A stretch of DNA of 64,000 nucleotides. Origin: Paenibacillus tarimensis. GTDB lineage: Bacteria; Bacillota; Bacilli; Paenibacillales; Paenibacillaceae. A program made the position numbers and the translations under genes. The stretch lies in assembly GCF_021532315.1 (NCBI RefSeq), contig NZ_JAKGAO010000020.1, positions 1-64,000 on the forward strand, in the 5' to 3' direction. This document shows, in pieces, positions 53,599 through 62,477 of the stretch (positions within the stretch are counted from its first letter, which is position 1; each line of letters opens with the position of its first letter). The notes under the pieces are model-generated. The model saw only the letters and a list, made by a program, of their open reading frames with translations, was not told the origin of the DNA and searched no databases.

Positions 53599-53628
53599 GA
53601 AGCGATGGATACTCCACTCCATCGCTTC
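53599..53628. terminator. Hairpin after the Old Yellow Enzyme gene
   Basis: GAAGCGATGGA pairs with TCCATCGCTTC around an eight-base loop, 17 bp past the stop. No T-tract follows, so it may be a weak terminator or mRNA-stabilising stem. Confidence 0.4.
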
Positions 53629-53644
53629 GGCTCGCTGCATCGTT

Positions 53645-54796
53645 TCACTTAGGCGTACGAACCAATTCCGTTTCAAACGGTTTGATTGTAGCATCCGGGC
53701 TTAAAATCTTGTCAGGCTGAAACACTGCCAATGGCTGATTGTGTTTCACTTTGTTCACCCAGTCGTGATTGGCCAGAGCTCCCTTGCCGATCGTGATCAA
53801 ATCTGCTTCGCCTTTGGCGAGTATCGTTGAAGCGGAGTCCGGATTATCCAACTTGCCATTGGCCATAACGGGAACACCGCCATATCTCTTCGCCAAGGCT
53901 GCAAGTGAAGACTGCCCCTTCTCGAAAGCAGGGTCCGTCGCATGTGTGCCTTCTCCTTCGGGGAATGCCGGCTGCCATGCCTCATATTCGGTAACATGAA
54001 TATAGTCCGGCTTGGCTGTGCCAATCTGACCAAAGATTATAGCAGCTTCCTTTTCTCTGCCAGCCCACTTATGTGTATAATCATTGACTTTACCCTGTGA
54101 GATCCGGATGCCAACTGTAAACTTATCCCCCACAGCTTCCTTAACCGCATTGATCACCTCTACTAACAGCCTGACCCGGTTCTCTGTAGAACCCCCATAC
54201 TCATCCAGACGGCGGTTAGTATAATCGGTCAGGAACTGATCGAGGACATATCCGTTGGCACCATGTATTTCTACCCCGTCAAATCCTGCACTCATTGCAC
54301 GCTTGGCTGCTTGAGCAAAACCTGTAATCATTTGTTGGATATCTTCCTTAGTGGCTTCTCGCGGCTCCCGAAACGGCCCCTTGCCGCCGTAAAATTCCAT
54401 TTGTTCTCCTTTAGGCAGTACAGCCGAAGGAGCAATGGTCGTATCCGCAAACCGGTTTCCCTGCGATAGAGCGCCTGCATGCATAAGCTGGGCTATAATT
54501 TTGCCGCCTTCCTGGTGAACGGCTTCTACTACCCTTCTCCAGGACTGCACATGCTCATTCGTCACCAGACCGGGCTGGTTGAGATAACCTTGACTGAATT
54601 TATCGTCAGGGTATATTCCTTCAGTAATAATAAAACCGAATCCTCCATGGGCGAATGACGCATAGTAAGAAATCATAGCCTCTGTAGCCAGACCTTCCGG
54701 AGTTGCGCTTGTCCTGGTCATCGGCGCTACCCCTACCCGGTTGTCCAGTGTCAGGCCCCCAATTGTCATACTGGTAAACAGGTTGTCTGTCATCAT
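53645..54796 (-). CDS. NADH:flavin oxidoreductase, Old Yellow Enzyme family
   Basis: A 383-residue FMN-dependent ene-reductase. The TIM barrel contains GVAPMTRTSATPEGL, the active-site pair in GFDGVEIHGANGYVLDQF, and ANGKLDNPD near the phosphate-binding end. It reduces activated C=C bonds with NAD(P)H. The start MMTDNLFTSM has GGAGGG just upstream; the frame extends 73 codons further but without a credible site and with non-family sequence. It is divergent from the antiporter genes. Confidence 0.9.
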   Translation of the reverse strand: MMTDNLFTSMTIGGLTLDNRVGVAPMTRTSATPEGLATEAMISYYASFAHGGFGFIITEGIYPDDKFSQGYLNQPGLVTNEHVQSWRRVVEAVHQEGGKIIAQLMHAGALSQGNRFADTTIAPSAVLPKGEQMEFYGGKGPFREPREATKEDIQQMITGFAQAAKRAMSAGFDGVEIHGANGYVLDQFLTDYTNRRLDEYGGSTENRVRLLVEVINAVKEAVGDKFTVGIRISQGKVNDYTHKWAGREKEAAIIFGQIGTAKPDYIHVTEYEAWQPAFPEGEGTHATDPAFEKGQSSLAALAKRYGGVPVMANGKLDNPDSASTILAKGEADLITIGKGALANHDWVNKVKHNQPLAVFQPDKILSPDATIKPFETELVRTPK

Positions 54797-54922
54797 TGTC
54801 CCTCCATGCTTAGTTTCGCTTAGTTTGTTCCAGATGAAGGAATAGCATTCGATAAAGCTGTCTTGTTTTCTCCCCTCCCTGATTGGGGAATTACATATTA
54901 AGATACATAGGGAGGGAACGCC

Positions 54923-55414
54923 ATGAAGGTTAGATCGGCAGAGCTGCCGGGCATTGGTAAAAAAATCAGCTTCATCACGGCTGAGAACAGCATGATTGTA
55001 ATTATTATCCACCATACGGGCCGAAGAGATCTCTATTTCTTCGAGGATAGTGATAACGATGAGGCGGACTTCAGTATTAACCTCTCCTCCGAGGAAACAC
55101 GGGAGCTTGGTGCACAGCTTCTGGGCGCGCTATATCAGCCTGTCGATCTAGACCGGCTGGAATTCTTCCGGAAGCAAATTCGCATAGAGTGGCTGGAGGT
55201 TCATCCCGAATCTTCACTTGCCGGCAAAAGCATTGCAGAATCGCGGATTCGTTCCCGCACAGGAGCCACCATCATCGGCATCGTGAAGGAGGACGAAGTA
55301 CAAGCCGTACCCGACATCGACATTCTTCTGCAACCGGGCGATACGCTGATGGTTTTAGGTAAGCGGGATCAGGTCCGGGAGCTGGAGGAATTATGCTGTA
55401 AGGAATCCTCATAA
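54923..55414 (+). CDS. khtT: K+/H+ antiporter regulatory subunit (RCK_C domain)
   Basis: 163 residues. The N-terminal domain of about 75 residues is followed by a TrkA-C/RCK_C domain (about 82-162: WLEVHPESSLAGKSIAESRI ... LQPGDTLMVLGKRDQVRELE). This is the architecture of B. subtilis KhtT, which gates KhtU in response to nucleotides and pH. AGGGAGGG precedes the ATG. Its stop overlaps the ATG of the antiporter gene, so the subunits are translationally coupled. Confidence 0.85.
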   Translation: MKVRSAELPGIGKKISFITAENSMIVIIIHHTGRRDLYFFEDSDNDEADFSINLSSEETRELGAQLLGALYQPVDLDRLEFFRKQIRIEWLEVHPESSLAGKSIAESRIRSRTGATIIGIVKEDEVQAVPDIDILLQPGDTLMVLGKRDQVRELEELCCKESS

Positions 55415-56595
55415 TGGACAGCCATTTGCCATTACCGCTAATTGCCGGATTGCTGTTGTTATTTCTGTTCTCGGGTGCGGCTCTGGGCAACCGGCTGCGT
55501 ATACCCGGCGTCATTGTTTTCATTCTGACCGGACTGGGCCTTTCCTTCTTCCTGACTGATGATCATCTGATTCATACAGCGGCTGAGCTTGGCATCATCC
55601 TGCTCTTCTTCTTGCTAGGACTCGAGTTTCCGGCGAAACGGCTGTTAAGCATCGCCTCGAGGGTATGGCGCGGCGGCATGCTAGATCTGCTGCTGAGCCT
55701 CGGCGTTACAGCTTGCATCTGTATCCTGTTCGGTCTAGATATTGCAACATCACTGCTGATCGCAGGTCTTGTATACGCAACCAGCTCTTCCATCACCGCC
55801 AAGCTGCTGGAAAGCACCAAACGGCTGGCGAATACCGAATCCGAGTTTATTCTCGCTCTTCTGATCTTTGAGGACCTGGTTGCGCCTATATTAGTCGTTA
55901 TCCTGGTAACGCTTACCTCTGGCGAAGAGATGACCTTATTGCTGTTCCTTGGTGTAATGGGGAAAGTGGCGGCTCTAACTGCCGGTGCTGTACTGGCGGG
56001 CAAATATATTTTTTCCAAACTTAAACGCTTTATTGACAGGAAGCATGAAAGTGATCTGTTTGTCTTATTTACAGGCGGAATCGCGTTTGCTTATGGCGGG
56101 CTAGCTCTTTACCTCGGACTATCAGAGGTGCTCGGTGCCTTCCTCGCTGGTTTGATGCTGGCAGAGGCTAGACAGACCGAGAAGATTGAAATTTCCATAC
56201 TCCCGCTGCGTAACCTGCTGCTGCCGTTCTTCTTCGTCTACTTCGGAACAACGATCATCTTCGATGAAGGGGTTCCCATGCCGCTGCTGCTCGGTGTCAT
56301 CCTGTTGTGGTCAATCGGCAGTAAAATTGCAACCGGTTATCTGGGCGGCCGCTGGTACGGACTTAACCCGAAACCGGCCCTTCGCGCCGGTCTCTCCCTC
56401 GTCGCAAGAGGAGAATTTTCCGTCATCATTGCCGCATTGGCTGCGGATGCTGTCAAGCCGTTTGCAGGCATCTACATTTTAGGTATCACTGCAGTCGGGA
56501 TCATTCTGTTTCAAAACGCATCCCGTCTTGCAGCTAAATTGTATGGCGGCAAATCCAAGGCCAAGCGAGGAAAGATTGCAGTACCAAAAGAATAG
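55414..56595 (+). CDS. khtU: CPA2-family K+/H+ antiporter membrane subunit
   Basis: A 393-residue monovalent cation:proton antiporter-2 protein with about 12 membrane helices (FLLGLEFPAKRLLS; LLIAGLVYATSSSITAKLLE; EDLVAPILVVI; GLSEVLGAFLAGLMLAE; LSLVARGEFSVIIAAL). It exports K+ in exchange for H+ under control of KhtT. No KhtS homologue is present. The short basic C-terminal tail (KSKAKRGK) has no RCK domain of its own, consistent with the separate KhtT. Confidence 0.87.
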   Translation: MDSHLPLPLIAGLLLLFLFSGAALGNRLRIPGVIVFILTGLGLSFFLTDDHLIHTAAELGIILLFFLLGLEFPAKRLLSIASRVWRGGMLDLLLSLGVTACICILFGLDIATSLLIAGLVYATSSSITAKLLESTKRLANTESEFILALLIFEDLVAPILVVILVTLTSGEEMTLLLFLGVMGKVAALTAGAVLAGKYIFSKLKRFIDRKHESDLFVLFTGGIAFAYGGLALYLGLSEVLGAFLAGLMLAEARQTEKIEISILPLRNLLLPFFFVYFGTTIIFDEGVPMPLLLGVILLWSIGSKIATGYLGGRWYGLNPKPALRAGLSLVARGEFSVIIAALAADAVKPFAGIYILGITAVGIILFQNASRLAAKLYGGKSKAKRGKIAVPKE

Positions 56596-56624
56596 CATGT
56601 GATGACATTAAACGATTTTATAAT

Positions 56625-56676
56625 ATAAAAAAGTAGTAAAAGCAGTCCTGTAGAAAAAGAACTGCTTTTACTACTT
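56625..56676. terminator. Terminator between convergent khtU and small-protein genes
   Basis: AGTAGTAAAAGCAGT / ACTGCTTTTACTACT, 15-bp stem with 14-base loop; on the minus strand followed by TTTTTTATA. Confidence 0.75.
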
Positions 56677-56718
56677 ATCTAGTTCTCAATAATTTAACAT
56701 CGTTAAATATTAGCCACG

Positions 56719-56934
56719 CTAAACAAAAGTCGTGTTGGCAATCGTAAATGTGACCGCAGCAATCTCAGCACTCTCTCCGGTATGGCGTCTCACTCTCTCT
56801 TGTGCTTCGAGCAGGTCAAAGTATTTGAAATACACTTCCGCATCTTCTAGCTGACTGACCTTATGCGGTGCCTCCTCTATGTAGAAGCAGCCGTCATTAA
56901 AACGCAGCACATGTCCTTTCCTAATCCGAGCCAT
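56719..56934 (-). CDS. Small protein of unknown function (71 aa)
   Basis: Begins MARIRKGHVLRF and contains CFYIEEAPHKVSQLEDAEVYFKYF-like text, mixed charge, no membrane segment or signal. GGGAGGG lies just before the ATG and a TATAAT about 15 bp further upstream, which supports a real gene. It lies 31 bp after blaI on the same strand and ends at the terminator shared with khtU, so it may be cotranscribed with blaI. Confidence 0.6.
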   Translation of the reverse strand: MARIRKGHVLRFNDGCFYIEEAPHKVSQLEDAEVYFKYFDLLEAQERVRRHTGESAEIAAVTFTIANTTFV

Positions 56935-56965
56935 ATGCTCCCTCCCGTAATTATAATGTGTTCCT

Positions 56966-57355
56966 TCACTTCTTAGGGTGATCAGACTTATTATGCAGAA
57001 GAGAGCGTAATTCCTTCATGTCCTCGTCGGAAAGCGGCTGTTCTTCCATAAAATGCACAAGCATCGATTTCAAGGTACCGCCATAAATACGCTGAAGAAA
57101 AGACTGCGCTTCGGCAAGCTGGCATTCACTCTGAGAGTATAAGGGGTAGAAGGTATAGACTTTCTGGTTTTGGTTAACACCGACTACCTCTTTCTTGACC
57201 AGGCGGTCCAGCAGAGTACGTATCGTCTTCGGCTTCCAGTCTGTTCTAGCCTGCAGGTATGTAATGACTTCGTTAGCTGTTTGCGGGGAATGATGCCAGA
57301 GAGCATTCATAACTTCCCATTCAGCTTCCGAGATGCTTGGAACTTTGTTGGACAT
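56966..57355 (-). CDS. blaI: BlaI/MecI-family beta-lactamase repressor
   Basis: 129 residues. Winged helix with ISEAEWEVMNALWHHSPQTANEVITYLQ and KTIRTLLDRLVKKEVVG, followed by the helical dimer region with the typical cleavage-site neighbourhood. It represses the beta-lactamase gene 100 bp upstream by binding ACTACANNTGTAGT operators. It has its own promoter (57399-57427). No BlaR1 sensor-protease gene is present in the window, so the inducing signal must come from elsewhere. Confidence 0.88.
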   Translation of the reverse strand: MSNKVPSISEAEWEVMNALWHHSPQTANEVITYLQARTDWKPKTIRTLLDRLVKKEVVGVNQNQKVYTFYPLYSQSECQLAEAQSFLQRIYGGTLKSMLVHFMEEQPLSDEDMKELRSLLHNKSDHPKK

Positions 57356-57380
57356 CTCTAAACCAACCTTCCCCTGACAG

Positions 57381-57394
57381 ATTACGTGTGTAGT
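57381..57394 (-). promoter_or_regulatory. BlaI operator-like site before blaI
   Basis: Minus-strand ACTACACACGTAAT: one perfect ACTACA half-site, the other matches 4 of 6. It lies just downstream of the blaI -10, suggesting autorepression. Confidence 0.4.
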
Positions 57395-57398
57395 TCTA

Positions 57399-57427
57399 AT
57401 GCTAACTTTTCACCCTATTGCTGTCAA
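57399..57427 (-). promoter_or_regulatory. Promoter of blaI
   Basis: Minus-strand -35 TTGACA (57422-57427), 17-bp spacer, -10 TAGCAT (57399-57404). Confidence 0.65.
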
Positions 57428-57461
57428 CCTTGCATTCCCCTGCAGACTTATTGGCCAACCA

Positions 57462-58397
57462 TTATTTCATCACTTCGACTGTTATTCTGGCTGCCTCGGC
57501 AACAAGTGCGTTATTATAGTCCGCGTCCTCTGTGTCATACCTGGTCATGATAGCCAGAATAACAGGATCTTCCCCAGGCGGCATTAGTACGGCAATATCA
57601 TTGCGCGTACCATAGCTTGCCAACCCCGTCTTATCGCCGACCACCCAATCTTCGGGTACTCCTGCGCGAATCAGCTCATCTCCCGTGGTATTATGCTGCA
57701 GCCACCCTACCAGGAGATCACGCTTATCTGCGGTCAACAGCTTCCCGACTGTTAAGGCTTGGAGCGTGGTCGCAAGAGCTTTCGGTGTGCTGGTATCACG
57801 GATATCTCCTGGCCTAAAGTTATTCAATTCAAGCTCAAAGCGCGCCGGCTTGGTAGTGGTATCCCCCATTTGTTCAAGGGAAGCTTGAAACCCTTCTGGT
57901 CCGCCTAGTTTTCTCAGGAGAAGATTCCCAGCCGTATTGTCGCTATAGCGTATCGCCGCATCACACAGATCCTTAAGTGTCATACCGGTATCTACGTGCT
58001 TCTCTGTAATCGGTGAATAGGTTACAAGCTCATCCTCGGTATAGGTTATAATTTCATCCAGCTGTTCCATCGTATTCTGCATCAGGACAGCGCCAGCAGC
58101 CAAGGCTTTGAATGTTGAGGCATAAGCAAACCGTTCATCAGAACGATGTTCAATCGTGAGTCCTGTGCCTGTATCCATGGCGTACACACCCAGCCGGGCA
58201 CCGTACTTATCTTCGAGCTGCTTGAATTGACGAACCGCCTCTTCCGCTAATAGCTCGGCGGCTGCATCCCCGGGCGGTTCGTTAACATAGGAGTTACCTG
58301 CCGATGAACAGCTGGCCAGCAGGCTGGCTGCAAGCAAACAGATTAGGATGGATGGTCTTATTATCCGGCTAGCACCGCCGCGAAAAACTGCTCTCAT
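57462..58397 (-). CDS. Class A beta-lactamase (lipoprotein)
   Basis: A 311-residue serine beta-lactamase hydrolysing penicillins and possibly cephalosporins. Lipobox LASC (Cys30) predicts membrane attachment. Motifs: STFK with nucleophile Ser94 and Lys97, YSDN of the SDN loop, ELELN with the general base Glu, and VGDKTGLASYGTRND with KTG. The start MRAVFRGG has AGAGG ten bases upstream; a GTG three codons earlier is too close to it. Control by BlaI through two operators upstream (58482-58495, 58501-58514). Confidence 0.92.
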   Translation of the reverse strand: MRAVFRGGASRIIRPSILICLLAASLLASCSSAGNSYVNEPPGDAAAELLAEEAVRQFKQLEDKYGARLGVYAMDTGTGLTIEHRSDERFAYASTFKALAAGAVLMQNTMEQLDEIITYTEDELVTYSPITEKHVDTGMTLKDLCDAAIRYSDNTAGNLLLRKLGGPEGFQASLEQMGDTTTKPARFELELNNFRPGDIRDTSTPKALATTLQALTVGKLLTADKRDLLVGWLQHNTTGDELIRAGVPEDWVVGDKTGLASYGTRNDIAVLMPPGEDPVILAIMTRYDTEDADYNNALVAEAARITVEVMK

Positions 58398-58478
58398 AGT
58401 TTGCACGCCTCTTTTCTTGTCAATTTTGTATAGTCAGACCACGGCCATGCTTCTGTACATTCACTCCTTTCTGGCCGT

Positions 58479-58508
58479 TTGACTACGGTTGTAGTACAAT
58501 ACTACAAT
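58479..58508 (+). promoter_or_regulatory. Divergent plus-strand promoter overlapping the BlaI operators
   Basis: Plus-strand -35 TTGACT (58479-58484), 18-bp spacer, -10 TACAAT (58503-58508). It would serve the propeller/BIG2 gene at 58762 and is covered by both BlaI operators. A TATAAT-like sequence near 58576 is a possible second promoter. Confidence 0.4.
58482..58495. promoter_or_regulatory. BlaI operator 1
   Basis: ACTACGGTTGTAGT, one mismatch to ACTACANNTGTAGT; centre 19 bp from operator 2. Confidence 0.7.
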
Positions 58509-58527
58509 TGTAGTCTATTAATGTCAA
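58499..58527 (-). promoter_or_regulatory. Promoter of the beta-lactamase gene
   Basis: Minus-strand -35 TTGACA (58522-58527), 17-bp spacer, -10 TAGTAT (58499-58504). Operator 2 fills the spacer and -10. Confidence 0.7.
58501..58514. promoter_or_regulatory. BlaI operator 2
   Basis: ACTACAATTGTAGT, a perfect 14-bp palindrome and full match to the BlaI/MecI consensus. Confidence 0.8.
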
Positions 58528-58761
58528 TGGCAGCCTTGCGGACTGAAATTCCACAATCTGATATTCATTACAAATATTTTTTTGTATAATATGTTCGTGA
58601 ATGGTCGCCTTACGAGCAATATTAGCGTTCGTTCCGTCCATAACATTATGCATATAGCAGAAGGTTTCTCTATCATAAGGATGACGGGGGGCGATCTTTA
58701 CTCAGCAGCAATCGCTGGGTTTTACGCTTGTTTGCTAAATGATAATGGAGGGATGCCGTCT

Positions 58762-60816
58762 ATGAAGCTCGTGTCAACCGGCCGTACAAAGTGGGTTATA
58801 ATGTTGTGCCTGACTGTCATTCTGCTGTGCAGCTCTGTACCAATTGCAGTGGCTGAACGGAATATTATTGAAGAGATTAGTGGGTACCCCAGAGATTATG
58901 ACCTCAATCGTTATCTCTATGTTGATACTAACGTAATTCGCATACGAGATCGTCACACTAATGAAGAACAGACAATAGACTTTCCGACTCGTCACCTGCA
59001 GTATGCCCATTTGACCGACAGCGGTGCTGTATGGGTTACAATGACTGAACCTCGAAGCAGCTGGGATGACTATAACTTCAGCTTGTACGAATGGTCGGAA
59101 GGCTCAGTTCGTAAAATAACAGACGGTGTCGGGTACGATAGCATAAGAGATAAAGGTGATTATATTGCATTCGTAGCCCGTCGTGACGGACAACATCAGG
59201 TTTGGCTGCTAGATAAACGCGATCATTCGTACCACAACGTAACGAACAATAACAGCTATCCGTATTGGAGTCTAATCAGCCTGTCGCCAGATGGCCACCT
59301 TGCTTACACCACTACCGGTAATAAGCTCGTTCTCTATTACAACGGCCAAACGGAGCTAACAGATATATCAGCCGAGAACGAAATAGCCTACAACGGCTCC
59401 AAGGTGGTTTACGACGAGTATGTCCGACAACCTTCAGGTCAAGAAGTATATAACATTAGTGTCCTGGAGGACGGCCGCAAAAGCGTTCTCACAAATACTC
59501 ATTATTACTACAACCGCGCGCCGCTCCCCTTCCTCTTCAATAACGGCTGGATTGTCTACCGATCGTCCACGCATCATATATTGAGATCACCGTCCGGTGA
59601 GGAAACAGAGTTAACCATCCCCTTGACCGACAACGGTGTCGTAATTCCCTTATTCCTCTCATCGGGTGGTGAGGTCATATTCGGCAGCGAGAAATATTAC
59701 TGGTATACAAATGCGAAGATGAATGGCTCTGCCATCATGACCGAATCCATACACGATAGTCTGGTGCCGTATTCTGGCCACTCTTACTACAGAGGGTTCA
59801 CTGAGCTGGAAGACGGTAAGATATACGGGATGATGACGAACTATATCAACTCTGACAACCAGGTGCTGTTTGAATATCTGCCGGTTCCTGCCAAAATTAA
59901 GGCAATATCTATACCCGGTGAGGTTAATCAGTTATCCAAAGGTGAATCCCAGCAGATTCATGCCAGCGCTGCTCCTCCTTACGCAACAGAAACAGCCTTA
60001 CTCTCGTGTGCGTCCAGCGACGAATCGGTCGTTACGATTTCCTGCTCCGATGACGGGACTAACTACAATGTCCCGGTATTAATCAACGCTGTCGGCGGGG
60101 GAACGGCTACCGTTACGATTCGAGCGAAAGACAACATCTCGAGATCATGGAATGTTAACGTTTATTCACCGCTTGAGGGTCTTAGTCTGGATCAGACGAG
60201 ATTAACCTTAAATACGGATAATAACAAAACTGCGCAGCTTCGGGCTATTTTTCACCCGGCAGACGCGACAGACAAGGACCTTACATGGAGCTCGACCAAC
60301 CCCGACGTAGCCGATGTGGATGCGAACGGTCTGGTTACCGCCAAGAAGAAAGGAACGACGATGATTACCGCGACATCAGGCTCCTTCACCGCGAATTGTA
60401 TTGTTACCGTACAATCCGATCAGACGGACACAGTCCCGCCAGTCATCTTTGCGGCCTATGCAACTATTGGCGGAAAGAACTATCCGGCCGTCATAAGACC
60501 GCATACTAACACCATGCATTTTACGCTGCCGGGTTCACTTTCTGACTCCGAAATGTTTACCGGGATCCGTGTTCATGCTTCCCCAGACACGAATAGCGGT
60601 AACTTTACCGTATCCGGCATTACCAAGTCGTATACGTACACGGATGGCGTTGCCCAGTTTACGGTTCAGCTGCTTCTCGGCAAGGAATTCGATCCTCAGG
60701 GTGACGGACTTAGCGTGCGGACACTGCGCAAGTTTGGCGGCTTTACACTTACTGGTACGCTTACCGATTACACAGGTAATGTTACGAATGGCAGACTGGT
60801 GTTGAACATGGAATGA
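58762..60816 (+). CDS. Secreted beta-propeller protein with BIG2 domains
   Basis: 684 residues. Signal peptide (about 1-32, hydrophobic WVIMLCLTVILLCSSVPIAVA), a TolB/WD40-like propeller region (about 40-375, repeats such as GDYIAFVARRDGQHQVWLLD), a bacterial Ig-like (BIG2) pair (about 390-550; clear in LTWSSTNPDVADVDANGLVTAKKKGT), and a C-terminal beta-rich domain. No catalytic motif seen. The start MKLVSTG has GGAGG ten bases upstream; earlier in-frame ATGs have none. It is divergent from the beta-lactamase gene and may share its BlaI operators. Probably an extracellular binding or envelope protein. Confidence 0.78.
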   Translation: MKLVSTGRTKWVIMLCLTVILLCSSVPIAVAERNIIEEISGYPRDYDLNRYLYVDTNVIRIRDRHTNEEQTIDFPTRHLQYAHLTDSGAVWVTMTEPRSSWDDYNFSLYEWSEGSVRKITDGVGYDSIRDKGDYIAFVARRDGQHQVWLLDKRDHSYHNVTNNNSYPYWSLISLSPDGHLAYTTTGNKLVLYYNGQTELTDISAENEIAYNGSKVVYDEYVRQPSGQEVYNISVLEDGRKSVLTNTHYYYNRAPLPFLFNNGWIVYRSSTHHILRSPSGEETELTIPLTDNGVVIPLFLSSGGEVIFGSEKYYWYTNAKMNGSAIMTESIHDSLVPYSGHSYYRGFTELEDGKIYGMMTNYINSDNQVLFEYLPVPAKIKAISIPGEVNQLSKGESQQIHASAAPPYATETALLSCASSDESVVTISCSDDGTNYNVPVLINAVGGGTATVTIRAKDNISRSWNVNVYSPLEGLSLDQTRLTLNTDNNKTAQLRAIFHPADATDKDLTWSSTNPDVADVDANGLVTAKKKGTTMITATSGSFTANCIVTVQSDQTDTVPPVIFAAYATIGGKNYPAVIRPHTNTMHFTLPGSLSDSEMFTGIRVHASPDTNSGNFTVSGITKSYTYTDGVAQFTVQLLLGKEFDPQGDGLSVRTLRKFGGFTLTGTLTDYTGNVTNGRLVLNME

Positions 60817-60831
60817 CTTCTTTTTACAACA

Positions 60832-60863
60832 GGAGGACCCGTCCATGATAGGACGGGTCCTCC
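60832..60863. terminator. Terminator hairpin between convergent genes at 60.8 kb
   Basis: GGAGGACCCGTCC / GGACGGGTCCTCC, perfect 13-bp stem with a six-base loop; on the minus strand followed by TGTTGTAAAAAG. It serves the BIG2 gene and the BtrH-N-like gene. Confidence 0.65.
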
Positions 60864-60882
60864 ACTATGCTCAACCCCTGCA

Positions 60883-62457
60883 TTACGCTTCAATGGTGAT
60901 GGCAAAGATATGAATGACCGGGCATAACGGCAGATATATCTTTACAATCGGCTTAACCGACTGAAGAACGTACCGGCTTGCGAACAGGCTGACAGTTTGA
61001 TCCGGATAATTTGTAATACGCCTTCTTCCTACGACACCTGTTATGGCAACCGTTTCCTGGTGTGATGGCCGATCCATCCAGTTACTAAAATAGACGCGTA
61101 CCTTCTCCTGCTGTCCGCTCTTATATTCGACTATCATCTCTTCCTCTACTATTCCATTATCAGAACAGCCCAGTATAGTCAGATAGCGGCCTTGTATTTC
61201 CGGCACTATAATCCTCTCACCGTTATTCGCTATATTATCAAACTCTCCCTGAACGGAAAGAGCAAACTCATAATTCTCTTCTCTAAGGTGCAATACAGGG
61301 GGAACAGGTTCTTTTATATATATAAATTGGCCCCAACCTGTCAAATCGACAGGTTTACTGCGTACACTGCTGATTCCTCTGTTATTAAAGACTTTGCTCA
61401 GATCCAAATGAGTCTTCTTTGCCGAATCAATATAAACAGAAGCTTGTTTGGCGGAATGCGTGCTTATCTCGAGCGTATCTCTCTGTTCTCTCAAGTACTT
61501 CAGACAACGTTGAATCAATTCTTGTTCGTAATGGATTGCATACTTCATCCGTTCTGAAACATTAGCAAGCAAGCCGGGCGAATGGTCGGTCTTGGCGTAA
61601 AGCTTCATCAATATACCGCGGATAGTCTCCCACTTGGCCCCAACTGTATAAAGCTCTTGTGAGAAGCTCGATAAGTGCGATAGCCCAGTCTTAGCATGAA
61701 TGTATTCAAGGGCCCTTGCGTAATTGTACTTGCTTTTGAAGATATTTCTTAATTGTATGAAGAGCGGAACATTTAACAGTGTGAGTGTACCATTTTCTCC
61801 TTCCAGCTGCAGATTCAAAGTTGTCGCGTGGTCAGCTAACTTCCTCAATGCGTCGAATGATTTAGAATCCATGTATTGGGTTAACTGATCCTCAATAAAG
61901 TCCAGAATTTCCGTAACCGTATAAGTGGGATACTCTTTGACAGAGAAGGTACAGAACGTCGAACCGCCCTTATCGAATGACTCATATGTTACCGTTTGAT
62001 TTTTCTTTAAATAGAAAGGGTCTGTACACACAAGTTCTTGCGCATCGTGGTTGATCCCGTTAATCAGAATGACATGCGTGCTTGATATCCGCTGGTAATA
62101 GGCATGCCAAGGAAGCCAATAGGTATCGATATAAGCCAGTAACGGCCTGTTCTTAGCTAGCTCTTCATCGGCAATATCCAGAAAGCCAGTGAAATCCCGA
62201 TCATGATAGGTCACCTGAATGCCATGAAATTGTTCCAATAACTGCATTCTGTAGGTGATGTATGGCGTTGTTACCCGGCGACCGACAGTCTGCTTCTCTT
62301 CGCTGAATTCTTCGAACCCGATCTCCCGTAGATCCAGGAACATCATCTGGTGATCCCGGCTGACCAAATTACAAAAGGTGATCAGCACATCTTCCAGACA
62401 GTTATTCTTGATATCTTTAACAGGTTCAATGTCAATGGTGGTACCGTGTTTACCCAT
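60883..62457 (-). CDS. BtrH-N-like protein associated with the NRPS gene
   Basis: 524 residues, no signal peptide. The N-terminal ~170 residues resemble the BtrH N-terminal (papain-like acyltransferase/peptidase) domain seen in antibiotic clusters: Cys in NNCLEDVLITFC, then a His/Asp region in STHVILINGINHDAQELVCTDPFY. The rest (about 175-524) is a helical region followed by beta-rich sequence and is not recognised. It follows the NRPS gene by 20 bp on the same strand, so it is likely cotranscribed and involved in peptide release, transfer or tailoring. The family call is from motif memory only. Confidence 0.55.
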   Translation of the reverse strand: MGKHGTTIDIEPVKDIKNNCLEDVLITFCNLVSRDHQMMFLDLREIGFEEFSEEKQTVGRRVTTPYITYRMQLLEQFHGIQVTYHDRDFTGFLDIADEELAKNRPLLAYIDTYWLPWHAYYQRISSTHVILINGINHDAQELVCTDPFYLKKNQTVTYESFDKGGSTFCTFSVKEYPTYTVTEILDFIEDQLTQYMDSKSFDALRKLADHATTLNLQLEGENGTLTLLNVPLFIQLRNIFKSKYNYARALEYIHAKTGLSHLSSFSQELYTVGAKWETIRGILMKLYAKTDHSPGLLANVSERMKYAIHYEQELIQRCLKYLREQRDTLEISTHSAKQASVYIDSAKKTHLDLSKVFNNRGISSVRSKPVDLTGWGQFIYIKEPVPPVLHLREENYEFALSVQGEFDNIANNGERIIVPEIQGRYLTILGCSDNGIVEEEMIVEYKSGQQEKVRVYFSNWMDRPSHQETVAITGVVGRRRITNYPDQTVSLFASRYVLQSVKPIVKIYLPLCPVIHIFAITIEA

Positions 62458-62477
62458 AACACATCCCCCTGCTATCG

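Noticed and set aside
54876-54893. CTCCCTGATTGGGGAA near khtT as a fourth TTCCC-N8-GGGAA site
   Set aside because: The left half-site is CTCCC and the gap is 6 bp, so it does not match the repeat at the three other promoters.
54797-55015. 73-codon N-terminal extension of the Old Yellow Enzyme
   Set aside because: Sequence is not family-like, has no ribosome site, and overlaps the divergent antiporter promoter and khtT start.
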